Part shown: one piece after another, positions 48,568 through 57,634 of the stretch
How the letters are laid out: each line of letters begins with the position of its first letter
Numbering within the stretch: the first letter of the stretch is position 1
Source of the DNA: Streptomyces nymphaeiformis
Lineage (GTDB): Bacteria > Actinomycetota > Actinomycetes > Streptomycetales > Streptomycetaceae
Assembly (NCBI RefSeq): GCF_014203895.1
Contig: NZ_JACHJY010000013.1
Span: 62,001-126,000, forward strand
Length of the DNA stretch: 64,000 nt
Direction of reading: 5' to 3'
The notes under the pieces: model-generated
The model's database searches: none
What the model saw: only the letters and a program-made list of their open reading frames with translations
Told to the model about the DNA's origin: nothing
Translations under genes and position numbers: made by a program

Positions 48568-50547
48568 ATGTCCCGCAGTAATCCGCCGACGCCCGCCCGG
48601 CGAAGGCTCACCACGGCGATCTCGGTCTGCGCCGCCACCGCGATGGCCGCGTCCATGGCCCTGGCGTCGGCCGCTCCGGCACTCGCCCACACCGGTCACG
48701 GGGACGGCGGCGACGCCGTCCCGTACGGCCCCGCCTCCCGGGCGGCGAAGGCACCCGTCACCGTCGACCCCGCCGAGGCGGCGACGCTGGGCGAGGAGCA
48801 CGCCGAGGAACACGCCCGCACCCGGAAGGCCCTGGCCGACGTCGGCGAGTACCCGCAGACCACCCGTACGGAGCGGCTCAAGTCGCTGACGGCCTCCCAG
48901 GAGAAGGCCAACGCTTCGTTCGACGCGGCCGAGTTCGGCCGGTTCCGTGAGTACTTCCAGTCCCCGGACTTCGCGGCCCATGTCGCGCTGCTGCCGTCCG
49001 GCAAGGTCCTGCTGTTCTCCTTCGAGCGGATCGAGGTCAACCCGCAGAAGGAGCCCGCCCCGACCGACACGATCGGCAAGCAGAACGCCGGCCGCGCCTG
49101 GATCTGGGACCCCGCCAAGGGAACCGGCGCCGGCGCGTTCACCGAGAAGAAGCCGCCGGTCGTCAACATGCCCGACGGCAAGAACGAGCCCCGCCCGGCC
49201 CCGTTCTTCTGCGCCGGCCACTCGTTCCTGCCCAACGGCATGCTCGGCGTCTTCGGTGGCAACCTCGGCGGCAACGGAGGCAGCGGGGCGAAGTTGAGCC
49301 TGGTCTTCGACCCGTGGGCGGAGGAGTGGTACCTGAACAAGGACATGTCCGTCGGCCGCTGGTACCCCAGCGTGGTCACCGGCGCCGACGGACGTCAGGT
49401 GATCATGTCCGGCCAGTCGGAGCTCGGCTGGGGCACGCCCACCCCGGTCGTCGAGCGCTTCCCCGCCGCGGACCAGCCAGTGCCCTTCGACAAGTCGGTC
49501 AAGCCGATCGGTTGGGGGGTGGACAAGCTCAAGACCGAGGCCCCGTTCAAGTGGGACTATCCGCACCTGTTCTCGCTGCGCGACGGGAAGATCTACGGGC
49601 TCGGCCGCTCCGTGGACCAGCAATGGCTCTTCGACACCGCCGCCGACACCAAGACGGACCTGCCGGACCGTCCGGACGTCAACAAGGCCAAGCCCGGCCC
49701 GGACGGCGGCCAGTGGCGGCGCAACTACGGCTCTGCGGTCCCCCTGCCGGCCGGCTTCCGGGGCCCCGACTCGGTCCTGGTCCTGGGCGGCGACCGCAAC
49801 GACCCGAACACCTACCGGCTGGCCGGCGGCAAGTGGAGCACCGAGAAACCCCGCGCCTTCGGCCGTACCCAGGACGACACCCTGCTCCTGCCGAACGGCA
49901 ACCTGCTCACGGTCAACGGCGCCTTCGACATCCGCGACTACGGCAACGGGCCGTACAACCCCAATGCCGACCTGAAGTACCGCCAGGTCGAACTGCGTGA
50001 CGAGAACGGCGACTGGAAGCTCGGCCCCGTCCAGCGGCTGCCGCGCGGCTACCACTCGAACGGCGTCGTCCTCCCGGACGGCCGCGTCATGATCACCGGC
50101 GACGAGCTCCAGCAACTCGCCAACGACCCCGACATCACCGACAACAACAACGGCAGCATCGAGATCTACGAGCCGGCCTATCTCCACCAGGGCAGCCGCC
50201 CCTCGCTCGGCCTGATCTTCAACCCGAGCGTCGGCTACAACGAGAAGATCACGGTGAGCACCAGCACGCCGAGCGACGTCACCCGGGCCGTGCTGCTGGC
50301 CCCGACCACCGCGACCCACTCGGTCAACACCAGCCAGCGCCACCTCGAGCTGCGCATCAAGAGCCGCAGCGGCAACTTCCTGGAGCTCCAGGCACCGCCG
50401 AGCGCCGCCGCGGCCCCGCCCGGCTACTACATGCTCTTCCTGCTCAACGAAGAGGGCGCACCGAGCACGGCCGGCTGGGTCCAGCTGAAGCCCCCGGCGG
50501 CCACCGCGAAGGGTGCCACCGGAGTCGAGGCGAAGCCCGGCGACTGA
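48568..50547 (+). CDS. Galactose-oxidase-like copper radical oxidase (AA5), secreted
   Basis: This 659-residue protein has a Sec/Tat-like signal peptide (RRRLTTAISVCAATAMAASMALASAAPALAH). Kelch-type beta-propeller segments follow (FFCAGHSFLPNGMLGVFGG, GRWYPSVV, HLFSLRDGKIYGLG) and a C-terminal DUF1929 domain. The expected active site is present: Cys in FFCAGH (near 213) to crosslink with a Tyr, Tyr-His in GYHSN (near 494) and His in ATHSVNTSQRH. It would oxidise a primary alcohol or glycan to an aldehyde and release H2O2. In Streptomyces the relative GlxA works with a DyP on cell-wall glycans. Confidence 0.85.
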   Translation: MSRSNPPTPARRRLTTAISVCAATAMAASMALASAAPALAHTGHGDGGDAVPYGPASRAAKAPVTVDPAEAATLGEEHAEEHARTRKALADVGEYPQTTRTERLKSLTASQEKANASFDAAEFGRFREYFQSPDFAAHVALLPSGKVLLFSFERIEVNPQKEPAPTDTIGKQNAGRAWIWDPAKGTGAGAFTEKKPPVVNMPDGKNEPRPAPFFCAGHSFLPNGMLGVFGGNLGGNGGSGAKLSLVFDPWAEEWYLNKDMSVGRWYPSVVTGADGRQVIMSGQSELGWGTPTPVVERFPAADQPVPFDKSVKPIGWGVDKLKTEAPFKWDYPHLFSLRDGKIYGLGRSVDQQWLFDTAADTKTDLPDRPDVNKAKPGPDGGQWRRNYGSAVPLPAGFRGPDSVLVLGGDRNDPNTYRLAGGKWSTEKPRAFGRTQDDTLLLPNGNLLTVNGAFDIRDYGNGPYNPNADLKYRQVELRDENGDWKLGPVQRLPRGYHSNGVVLPDGRVMITGDELQQLANDPDITDNNNGSIEIYEPAYLHQGSRPSLGLIFNPSVGYNEKITVSTSTPSDVTRAVLLAPTTATHSVNTSQRHLELRIKSRSGNFLELQAPPSAAAAPPGYYMLFLLNEEGAPSTAGWVQLKPPAATAKGATGVEAKPGD

Positions 50548-50549
50548 CG

Positions 50550-50567
50550 CCCGCAGCCTTCTGCGGG
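50550..50567 (+). terminator. Terminator after galactose-oxidase-like gene
   Basis: CCCGCAG (50550-50556) pairs with CTGCGGG (50561-50567) around CCTT, three bases after the stop codon. Confidence 0.75.
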
Positions 50568-50710
50568 GTGCGCCCCCAGCCGGTTCGGCTGCCGCAGCGT
50601 CCTCTTGCCGGCTTCCTGAGGACAGAGCAGCAGGTGTGTCGTGGGGACCAGTTGGGGACCACACCATACGCGCGACGGTGTACGACACGCTTCTTCGCAC
50701 TGGGGGGGGG

Positions 50711-50746
50711 CAGGGGGCGCAGGTTCAAATCCTGTCGTCCCGACCA
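50711..50746 (+). other. 3' end of a tRNA gene (probable integration-site scar)
   Basis: The run from 50718 contains GCAGGTTCAAATCCTG, a T-arm with loop, followed by the acceptor strand TCGTCCCGA and CCA. Streptomyces tRNA-Pro(GGG) ends this way. The preceding bases do not form a D-arm or 5' acceptor, so only the 3' third is present. Such fragments are left where an integrative element inserted into a tRNA. The GTTGGGGACCACACC stretch just upstream resembles integrase 3' ends of such elements. Confidence 0.6.
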
Positions 50747-50764
50747 TGCGGAAACGAAGGTCGG

Positions 50765-50799
50765 AGGCCGTTCTCTCATCCATGAGAGGGCGGCCTTTC
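50765..50799 (+). terminator. tRNA-type terminator hairpin
   Basis: AGGCCG (50765-50770) pairs with CGGCCT (50791-50796), continued inward by CTCTCA/TGAGAG and closed by four bases, then TTT. It follows the tRNA fragment as normal for a tRNA gene end. Confidence 0.65.
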
Positions 50800-50910
50800 G
50801 TGCATTCGGACGCGTGGTGGCGGCGCGGGGTGAGATGGCGACCCGGCCTTTGCTCGACCGGGTCTTGGGCGTGGCGAGGACGAGAGGGGCGTGGTCGACG
50901 GAGGTGGGCG

Positions 50911-51231
50911 GCGCACATAGAGCATGCCCTGGTCGAGGCGGACGTCGTCTCAATGCAGGCCGAGCGCTTCGTCTTCGCCCATTCCCGGGGCGAGGCTCTC
51001 CACGCCCGGCGACTGCTGGACTCCGAGAAGTCCTCCTACGAGGTCGGTGACTGCGGCTACACGAGCGACGGCCACCACGGCACGCCCAACCAGCGATTCG
51101 CCGCCTCCTCCTGGGGAGCGAGCCTCGCCGACGACGCGGCCAACCAGGGCCACGTCCTGCCCTCACGCACGGTCGACGAGCTGTTCGAGGTCAAGCCCCC
51201 CGACATCGTGAAGCCCGACACGGCCGGCTGA
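50911..51231 (+). pseudogene. Unrecognised 3' gene fragment
   Basis: About 105 residues with natural composition are readable (EADVVSMQAERFVFAHSRGE, SSYEVGDCGYTSDGHHGTPN, ending PPDIVKPDTAG). No start with a ribosome binding site is near, and the upstream frame runs into the tRNA terminator. It is probably the C-terminal part of a gene cut by the integration event; the family is unknown to me. Confidence 0.4.
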
Positions 51232-51281
51232 GCCGGATCCGTGGGAGGTCAGGAGCGCGAACCGTGGCCGTGTTCACCGGT

Positions 51282-52643
51282 TCACCAGGAGTCGCGGAAG
51301 GGCGGTGCCGTGGGCGCCGGGCCCAGTGTGGTGGTGCCCGGCGCCGCCCGGTGGCCGAGGCCGGTGCGGTACGCGTCGAGCGCGGCCTCCGTACGGCCCG
51401 TGCGCCGCAGCAGATCGCCCAGCAGCCGGCACAGATCGGCCAGATCGCCCGCCGCCCCGGTGCGCTCCAGCAGGGCGAGCGCCATGACGTAGTGCTCCTC
51501 GGCGCGCTCGTCCGCGCCCTCCTCCTCGGCGATCAGCCCCAGCAGCCGGTGGGCGCCCGCGGCGTGGACGGCGCCGCGTCCGTCACCGAGGTCCGTACCG
51601 AGCTCCAGCAACCGGGACAGCAGGGCCACCGCCTCCTCGCGCTTTCCCCGGCGGCGCAGCACATCGGCCAGTTCGACCTCGACCTGTGCGGTGTAGAGGG
51701 CGGCGCTGCGGGCGGCGAGCATCTCGCGGGCGGTGCGCAGCTCGCGCTCGGCGTCTCCCAGGTCGCCGTTCTGGGCGTGCACATAGCCGCGCATCCAGTG
51801 GCAGTGGGCCAGCTCGGTACGGGTCTGCAGTTGCTGGTAGAGGTCCTGAGCCTTGGCGAGTGAGGCGTCGGCCTCGGCGATCCGCCCCTCGGCGAGCAGG
51901 GTGCGCGCCACGCTGCGATGCATGCCGGCGACGAGGGCCGGGTCGGAGACCTGCGGGGCCAGTGCCAGGGCGAGTTCGGCGGCCTGGGCGGCGCGGGCGT
52001 GCGCTCCCATGTCCATGTACGGGCCGATGGAGGAGGCGTACAGCAGTACGAGGGCATCCGGATCGTGCAGGCCCTGGGCGTTCAGTTCGTCGATGGCGGC
52101 CTCCAGGAGGTAACAGGCGTACCGCAGTTCACCGGCGAGAAGGTGTGTGACGGCCCGGCCGCGCAGGGCGCGGACCCGGCGGGGGAGCGGCTCACCGGCC
52201 GCGGCGAGGGTCCGCTCCGCCGCCTCGAAGTGCTCGCGGGCGGCGGTCAGTTCACCGCTCTCCAGGGCGCATTCGCCGAGCCCGGTGAGTGCTTCGACCC
52301 GCTCGGACGCCAAGTCGAGCTCCTCGGCCTCGGCGAGCAGTTCCCGGTAGCGGGCGGCCGCCTCGCCGAGGGTGCCGGTGGCGAGCAGACGGCGGGCGTC
52401 GGTAAGGGCCAGGCGCAACTCGGTGGCGAGGCGGGCGGGACGGCCGGTGGCCAGTTCTTCGTACGTCGTGCCGAGCCGCTCGGCCAGGAAGCGCAGGGCG
52501 GTCTCGGAGGGGCGGACCTTGCCGGACTCCAGTGTCGAGATGTACGCGGCCGTGTACGCGGGCTCGGCCAGTTGGCGCTGCGTCAGGCCTCGTCCCGTAC
52601 GCAGGCGCTGCACACGCTGCCCGATGACGGCCGATTCGTCCAT
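51282..52643 (-). CDS. XRE regulator with TPR domain
   Basis: This 453-residue protein has an N-terminal HTH (VIGQRVQRLRTGRGLTQRQLAEPAYTAAYISTLESGKVRPSETALRFLAERLG) and about nine TPR-like units from residue 70 to 430. This is the architecture of RRNPP-type peptide-sensing regulators, although many Streptomyces homologues have no known peptide. It is divergent from the M64 protease gene, with TTAAGCG repeats between them, which makes protease control likely. Confidence 0.88.
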   Translation of the reverse strand: MDESAVIGQRVQRLRTGRGLTQRQLAEPAYTAAYISTLESGKVRPSETALRFLAERLGTTYEELATGRPARLATELRLALTDARRLLATGTLGEAAARYRELLAEAEELDLASERVEALTGLGECALESGELTAAREHFEAAERTLAAAGEPLPRRVRALRGRAVTHLLAGELRYACYLLEAAIDELNAQGLHDPDALVLLYASSIGPYMDMGAHARAAQAAELALALAPQVSDPALVAGMHRSVARTLLAEGRIAEADASLAKAQDLYQQLQTRTELAHCHWMRGYVHAQNGDLGDAERELRTAREMLAARSAALYTAQVEVELADVLRRRGKREEAVALLSRLLELGTDLGDGRGAVHAAGAHRLLGLIAEEEGADERAEEHYVMALALLERTGAAGDLADLCRLLGDLLRRTGRTEAALDAYRTGLGHRAAPGTTTLGPAPTAPPFRDSW

Positions 52644-52711
52644 GGTGCGGCCCTCTCCCTGCGGTTTCCCCTCCGCAAGGGCATTGTGCGGCACTGACGG
52701 AGGGCCCTAAG

Positions 52712-52750
52712 TTAAGCGTCTTGTTAAGCGCATTGATACGCGTACTTAAG
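52712..52750. promoter_or_regulatory. TTAAGCG repeats in the XRE-TPR / M64 gap
   Basis: Direct repeats TTAAGCG start at 52712 and 52724 (12 bp apart), with CTTAAG at 52745. The stretch is clearly AT-rich against its surroundings and lies between divergent starts 130 bp apart. It is probably the operator/promoter of both. Confidence 0.5.
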
Positions 52751-52773
52751 TTGCTTGCTCCGGGGAGAGACCG

Positions 52774-54150
52774 TTGCGCCCGTCCATACGCAGATCCATG
52801 GCGGCGGCCACGGTGGCCGCCGCCGTCATGACCACCCTCGCCGTCGCCCCCGGCTCCGCTTCCGCGGGCCCCGGCCCGGAGGCGACCGGTCGGGTCAAGG
52901 TCGAGATACCCGGCCGCGAACACGCCGCGAGCGGGGAACACGGCCACCACGAGGCCGGCTCCGGCTACACCTGGGTACCGTCCGCCAAGGGCGGCCCCGG
53001 GGCCCGTGCCTCCGCCCCGCTCTCCGCGGCCGAGGCCCGGGCCGACGGCGACGTCACCCGGGTCATCGGCAACGGCCCCACCGCCGACCGCCTCGACGTG
53101 GTCATCGTCGGTGACGGCTACACCGCCTCCGAACAGGCGCAGTTCCGCGCCGACGCCATGCAGAAGTGGGCCGAGGTGGCGGCCGTCGAGCCGTACACCA
53201 CCTATCAGAACCTCTTCAACGTCTGGACCGTCGACGCCGTCTCGAACGACTCGGGCGTCTCCGGCGACCCGGGCCGCGACGTCGTCAAGGACACCGCACT
53301 CGGCTCGTACTTCTGGTGCGGGGACGTCGAGCGGCTGCTCTGCGTCGACGAGCAGAAGGTCGACTCGTACGTCGCCAAGGCCCCCGAGGCGGATCTCGTC
53401 ATCGTCCTCGCCAACAGCACCAAGTACGGCGGCGCCGGCTACAACACGCCCAGCAAGACGCTCGGTTACGAGGGCATCTCCACCGCCTCCGCCCGTAACG
53501 ACAGGTCCGGCCAGGTCGCCATCCACGAGACCGGCCACTCCCTCGGCAAGCTCGCCGACGAGTACTTCTACTCCGGCTACCCCGGCTACGAGCAGTACAC
53601 CGGCGAGGAGCCGGACGAATCCAACATCTCCACCCTGAGTGCCGACTCCATGGCCGCTCGGCGGACCAAGTGGTACCGCTGGCTCGGCGAGACCTCTCCG
53701 GACGGCGGCACGGTCGGTGCGTACGAGGGCGGCGGCTACTACGTGGCGGGCCTCGACCGGCCGACCGACGCCTCGATCATGCGGGTGCTCGGCAAGCCCT
53801 TCAGCCTCCCCGGCCGCGAAGCGATGATCGCCGGCTTCTACCGCCACGCCTCCCTCGCGACCCCCGTCACCCCCACCGACCGCACTCTGCGCCAGCTCGA
53901 CACGGCGCGCGTCGCGGTGCCGCGGCTGGTGGGCGAGCGGCAGCCCGACATCCGGTGGTACCTCGACGGCGAGCCGCTGGCCGCTCAGGCGGGCCGGACC
54001 GCCGTGCCCGTCGCCGCGCTCCACCTGGACTCGCGGGACGTCCGCAGCCACCGCCTCACCGTCGTCGTCACCGACCGCACGGACGCCGTGCGCGCCCCGG
54101 AGATCGCCGCGACCCTCAAGGACCGGCAGTCCTGGACGGTCCGCCACTGA
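52774..54150 (+). CDS. Secreted M64 family zinc metallopeptidase
   Basis: This 458-residue protein starts at a TTG with GGGGAGAG upstream; an ATG at 52798 is an alternative. A signal peptide (RRSMAAATVAAAVMTTLAVAPGSASA) is followed by a short His-rich region. The catalytic domain has VDVVIVGDGYT-type LDVVIVGDGYTASEQAQF and the zinc site HETGHSLGKLADEY (near residue 250). M64 is the IgA-peptidase / BF-type family of extracellular endopeptidases. A beta domain follows at the C-terminus. Confidence 0.88.
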   Translation: MRPSIRRSMAAATVAAAVMTTLAVAPGSASAGPGPEATGRVKVEIPGREHAASGEHGHHEAGSGYTWVPSAKGGPGARASAPLSAAEARADGDVTRVIGNGPTADRLDVVIVGDGYTASEQAQFRADAMQKWAEVAAVEPYTTYQNLFNVWTVDAVSNDSGVSGDPGRDVVKDTALGSYFWCGDVERLLCVDEQKVDSYVAKAPEADLVIVLANSTKYGGAGYNTPSKTLGYEGISTASARNDRSGQVAIHETGHSLGKLADEYFYSGYPGYEQYTGEEPDESNISTLSADSMAARRTKWYRWLGETSPDGGTVGAYEGGGYYVAGLDRPTDASIMRVLGKPFSLPGREAMIAGFYRHASLATPVTPTDRTLRQLDTARVAVPRLVGERQPDIRWYLDGEPLAAQAGRTAVPVAALHLDSRDVRSHRLTVVVTDRTDAVRAPEIAATLKDRQSWTVRH

Positions 54151-54153
54151 CGA

Positions 54154-54198
54154 CCGCCATCGGGCGCTCCGTGCACACCACGGAGCGCCCGATGGCGG
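54154..54198 (+). terminator. Perfect 20-bp-stem terminator after M64 gene
   Basis: Bases 54154-54173 pair perfectly with 54179-54198 (CCGCCATCGG at the outer end, CACAC loop). The stem starts four bases after the stop codon, with TTTCGG following. Confidence 0.88.
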
Positions 54199-54425
54199 AT
54201 TTCGGAAATTCTTTGCCGTGTGCATGACAATCCCATGCAAAGCTGGCACCCTTTCAATCAATCGCTGCAGAAGCCCCCCACGAAGGCACGCGCACCACAC
54301 GATGCGGTGATCACTTCGGACACCATGCGTCCCACTCGCACCTCCAGCTCTACCGGGCGGCAACATCCCCGCCGGCCCGGCTGATCCCGGCCGCACATAA
54401 CCGGCCGTCGCAAAAGGAGTTCTGC

Positions 54426-56687
54426 GTGACCAGATCACCCCGAAAGGCCGTCGCCGCGAGCGCGTTGATGGCCGGCGCCGCGATGATCGCGGCCGTGCTG
54501 CCCTCCGGTGTCGCCGCCGCCGACGTCGCGAGCCAGAGCACGGCCCAGGCCAAGGCTCAGGCCCGCGCCGGCGCGCTGCCGGTGCGGTTGTCGCCGTCGC
54601 AGCGTGGTGAGTTGCTGGCCGCGGCGAACGCGTCCCGGGCGGCGACCGCCCGGTCGCTGCACCTGAGCTCGCAGGAGGCACTGGTCGTCAAGTCCGTCCT
54701 GAAGGACGCGGACGGCACCCTGCACACCCGCTACGAGCGCACCTTCGCCGGACTGCCGGTCCTGGGCGGCGACCTGGTCGTCCACACCGCCGCGAACGGC
54801 TCCGCCAAGGGCGTCACCAAGGCCACCGACGCGACCCTCACCGTCGCCTCCACCACCGCCGCCCAGAGCGCCGGCTCCGCGAAGGCCTTCGCGCTGGGCC
54901 GCGCCAAGGCCAAGGGCGTCGCGAAGGCTAAGGCCGGCACCGCCCGCAAGGTCGTCTGGGCCGCCTCCGGCACCCCGACCCTGGCCTGGGAGATGGTGGT
55001 CGGCGGCACCCAGACCGACGGCACCCCCTCCGAGCTGCACGTCATCACCGACGCCAAGACCGGCAAGAAGCTGTTCGAGTACCAGGGCATCGAGACCGGC
55101 ATCGGCAACAGCAAGTACTCCGGCCAGGTCACCATCGGCACCACACCGGCCGACGGCGGCTACTCGATGACCGACGGCACCCGCGGCGGCCACAAGACCT
55201 ACGACCTGGGCGGCGGCAGCTCCGGCACCGGCACGCTGTTCACCGACCCGGACGACACCTGGGGCGACGGCGCCACCGGCGACCGGCAGACCGCCGGCGT
55301 GGACGCCGCCTACGGCGCCCAGCTCACCTGGGACTACTACCAGGACGTCCACGGCCGCAACGGCATCAAGGACGACGGCGTCGGCGCCTACTCGCGCGTC
55401 CACTACGGCAACAACTACGTCAACGCGTTCTGGTCCGACGCCTGCTTCTGCATGACCTACGGCGACGGCACCGGCAACACCAAGCCGCTCACCTCCATCG
55501 ACGTCGGCGCCCACGAGATGACCCACGGCGTCACCTCCCACACCGCGGGCCTGATCTACCGCGGCGAGTCCGGCGGCCTCAACGAGGCCACCTCCGACAT
55601 CATGGCCGCCGCCGTGGAGTTCTACGCCGACAACGCCTCCGACGTCGGCGACTACCTGGTCGGCGAGAAGATCGACATCCGCGGCAACGGCACCCCGCTG
55701 CGCTACATGGACAAGCCGTCCAAAGACGGACGGTCCGCCGACGCCTGGTCCTCCACCCTCGGCTCCCTCGACGTCCACTACTCCTCGGGCCCGGCCAACC
55801 ACTGGTTCTACCTGGCCTCCGAGGGCAGCGGCGCCAAGACCGTCAACGGCGTGGACTACGACTCCCCGACCTCCGACGGCCTGCCGGTCACCGCGATCGG
55901 CCGGGACGCCGCCGCCAAGATCTGGTATCGGGCCCTCGCCACGTACATGACCTCGTCCACCGACTACGCCGGCGCCCGCACCGCCACCCTCCAGGCCGCC
56001 GCCGACCTGTACGGGCTGGGCAGCGACACCTACGTCAACACCGCCAACGCCTGGGCCGCCATCAACGTCGGCCCCCGCGTCGTCGACGGCATCATGCTGA
56101 CCACCCCCGGCGACCAGACCAGCAAGGTCGACGCCGCCGCCAGCCTCCAGATCCAGGCCACCGGCTTCAACCCCGGCGTCCTCACCTACTTCGCCGCCGG
56201 CCTCCCCGACGGCCTGAAGATCAACCACGTCACCGGCCTCATCACCGGCACCCCGACCACGCTCGGCACCAGCGACGTCACCATCACCGTCAGAGGCTCC
56301 GTGCACGGCGTCAGCACGGCGAGCTTCACCTGGAGCATCAGGAACATCTTCGAGAACACCACCGACGTGCCGATCCCGGACGCGGGCGCCGCGGCCTTCT
56401 CGGACATCGACGTCACCACGCTCTCGGGCCAGGCACCGAGCGACCTCAAGGTGGCCGTGGACATCAAGCACACCTACCGTGGTGACCTGGTCATCGACCT
56501 GGTCGCCCCCGACGGCACGCTGTACCCGCTGAAGAAGATCAACGCGTCCGACTCGGCCGACAACGTGCTCGAGACCTACACGGTGGACGCCTCCAGCCAG
56601 GTCGCCAACGGCACCTGGAGGCTCCAGGTCCGGGACGCGTACCGCCTCGACACGGGCTACATCGACGGCTGGAAGCTCCTCTTCTAG
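54426..56687 (+). CDS. Thermolysin-like M4 metalloprotease with P domain, secreted
   Basis: This 753-residue protein starts at a GTG after AAAAGGAG. Signal peptide (to about residue 33), then an FTP/PepSY propeptide (to about 210) with YERTFAGLPVLGGDLVVH. The catalytic domain has the zinc motif HEMTH (near 362), GGLNEATSD (zinc Glu) and the proton-donor His in SSGPANHWFY. After about 545 comes an Ig-like (He_PIG) stretch and then a proprotein-convertase P domain (IPDAGAAAFSDIDV to the end). It digests extracellular protein after autoprocessing of the propeptide. Confidence 0.92.
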   Translation: MTRSPRKAVAASALMAGAAMIAAVLPSGVAAADVASQSTAQAKAQARAGALPVRLSPSQRGELLAAANASRAATARSLHLSSQEALVVKSVLKDADGTLHTRYERTFAGLPVLGGDLVVHTAANGSAKGVTKATDATLTVASTTAAQSAGSAKAFALGRAKAKGVAKAKAGTARKVVWAASGTPTLAWEMVVGGTQTDGTPSELHVITDAKTGKKLFEYQGIETGIGNSKYSGQVTIGTTPADGGYSMTDGTRGGHKTYDLGGGSSGTGTLFTDPDDTWGDGATGDRQTAGVDAAYGAQLTWDYYQDVHGRNGIKDDGVGAYSRVHYGNNYVNAFWSDACFCMTYGDGTGNTKPLTSIDVGAHEMTHGVTSHTAGLIYRGESGGLNEATSDIMAAAVEFYADNASDVGDYLVGEKIDIRGNGTPLRYMDKPSKDGRSADAWSSTLGSLDVHYSSGPANHWFYLASEGSGAKTVNGVDYDSPTSDGLPVTAIGRDAAAKIWYRALATYMTSSTDYAGARTATLQAAADLYGLGSDTYVNTANAWAAINVGPRVVDGIMLTTPGDQTSKVDAAASLQIQATGFNPGVLTYFAAGLPDGLKINHVTGLITGTPTTLGTSDVTITVRGSVHGVSTASFTWSIRNIFENTTDVPIPDAGAAAFSDIDVTTLSGQAPSDLKVAVDIKHTYRGDLVIDLVAPDGTLYPLKKINASDSADNVLETYTVDASSQVANGTWRLQVRDAYRLDTGYIDGWKLLF

Positions 56688-56720
56688 GACGTTCGCGATG
56701 TCGTGATCGACCTTGCCAAT

Positions 56721-56748
56721 CCGGATCCGCCTGGAAGGGCGGATCCGG
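56721..56748 (+). terminator. Terminator after M4 protease gene
   Basis: CCGGATCCGCC (56721-56731) pairs perfectly with GGCGGATCCGG (56738-56748) around TGGAAG. Confidence 0.85.
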
Positions 56749-56944
56749 TGGGGCGCCTCGCCGAACGCGCTCAGAAGAAGGGAGGCGTCGCTGATCGAAC
56801 TGTTTTTCCCGGGCCGGATGTGGGACCCCCGGGGCCAACCGTGGTGAATTCGGAAAGGCTCCGTCACAGAACCGTGAACCAGGCGCGCGAAGCTGGTGTT
56901 CACCACAGCGCAGCACGTGCGCTGCCATCGGGGGGAGTACCACC

Positions 56945-57634
56945 ATGAGTTCCGTTCGCAGAGCCGCCGCCGTCCTGGTCGCCGTGTCCGCGCTGGCCCT
57001 GACCGCCTGCGGGCCTTCCGAGGACGGAGCCGCGGGCGGCAGCGGTGCGCCGAGCGTCACGCCCCCCGTTTCCACCGCCCCGTCCACTCCGGTGAAGCCG
57101 ACGCCCACGAAGCCCACGAAGCCCGCCGAGTCGGCGGAGCCGTCGGGGCCCGCCACGCCGTCGAAGCCCGTCAAGCCGTCGACGCCCGCCAAGCCGGGCT
57201 CGCCGTCGACCGATCCCGACTACGACGTCTTCCCGTGCAGCACGTACGACGTGACGTTCACGGCGAGTCTGGCGGAGTCCACCACCAGCAGCTACCTGCT
57301 GAAGGTCACCAACAAGTCCGGCAAGCCGTGCCGGGTGCTCGACCACCCGATCGTGACCTTCGGCGATCTGGACGGGCGGGCGAACGAGCGCGGCGCCGCC
57401 CCCGGCATCGAGGACGCCATCCGGCTCGCCCCGGGCGAGTCCGCCTACGCGGGGCTCATGGGCGGCCTGAAGGGGGCCACGAGCAAGACGGTCTCCTCGA
57501 TCGCGATGACCATGAACACCGAGTCCGACCTGAAGCAGGTGCCGCTCAAGGCCTCGACGCCCGGGTTCAACGTCTCCCCGGACAACTCCGTCACCGCGTG
57601 GATGGACAACGCCGAGGACGCCCTCAGCCTGTAG
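56945..57634 (+). CDS. DUF4232-type lipoprotein
   Basis: This 229-residue protein has a lipoprotein signal (VSALALTAC, Cys near 21). A disordered Pro/Thr/Lys linker follows, with KPTPTKPTKP-like repeats (about 40-95), then a beta-sandwich domain with CSTYDVTFT and GKPCRVLDHP (a likely disulfide), the pattern of DUF4232 proteins. It is an anchored cell-surface protein of unknown role. It overlaps the convergent regulator gene by 11 bp. Confidence 0.8.
   Translation: MSSVRRAAAVLVAVSALALTACGPSEDGAAGGSGAPSVTPPVSTAPSTPVKPTPTKPTKPAESAEPSGPATPSKPVKPSTPAKPGSPSTDPDYDVFPCSTYDVTFTASLAESTTSSYLLKVTNKSGKPCRVLDHPIVTFGDLDGRANERGAAPGIEDAIRLAPGESAYAGLMGGLKGATSKTVSSIAMTMNTESDLKQVPLKASTPGFNVSPDNSVTAWMDNAEDALSL

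Noticed and set aside
50427..50918. Minus-strand ORF containing GTTGFEPAP
   Set aside because: This peptide is the familiar artefact of translating the 3' end of a tRNA gene backwards; no protein is encoded.
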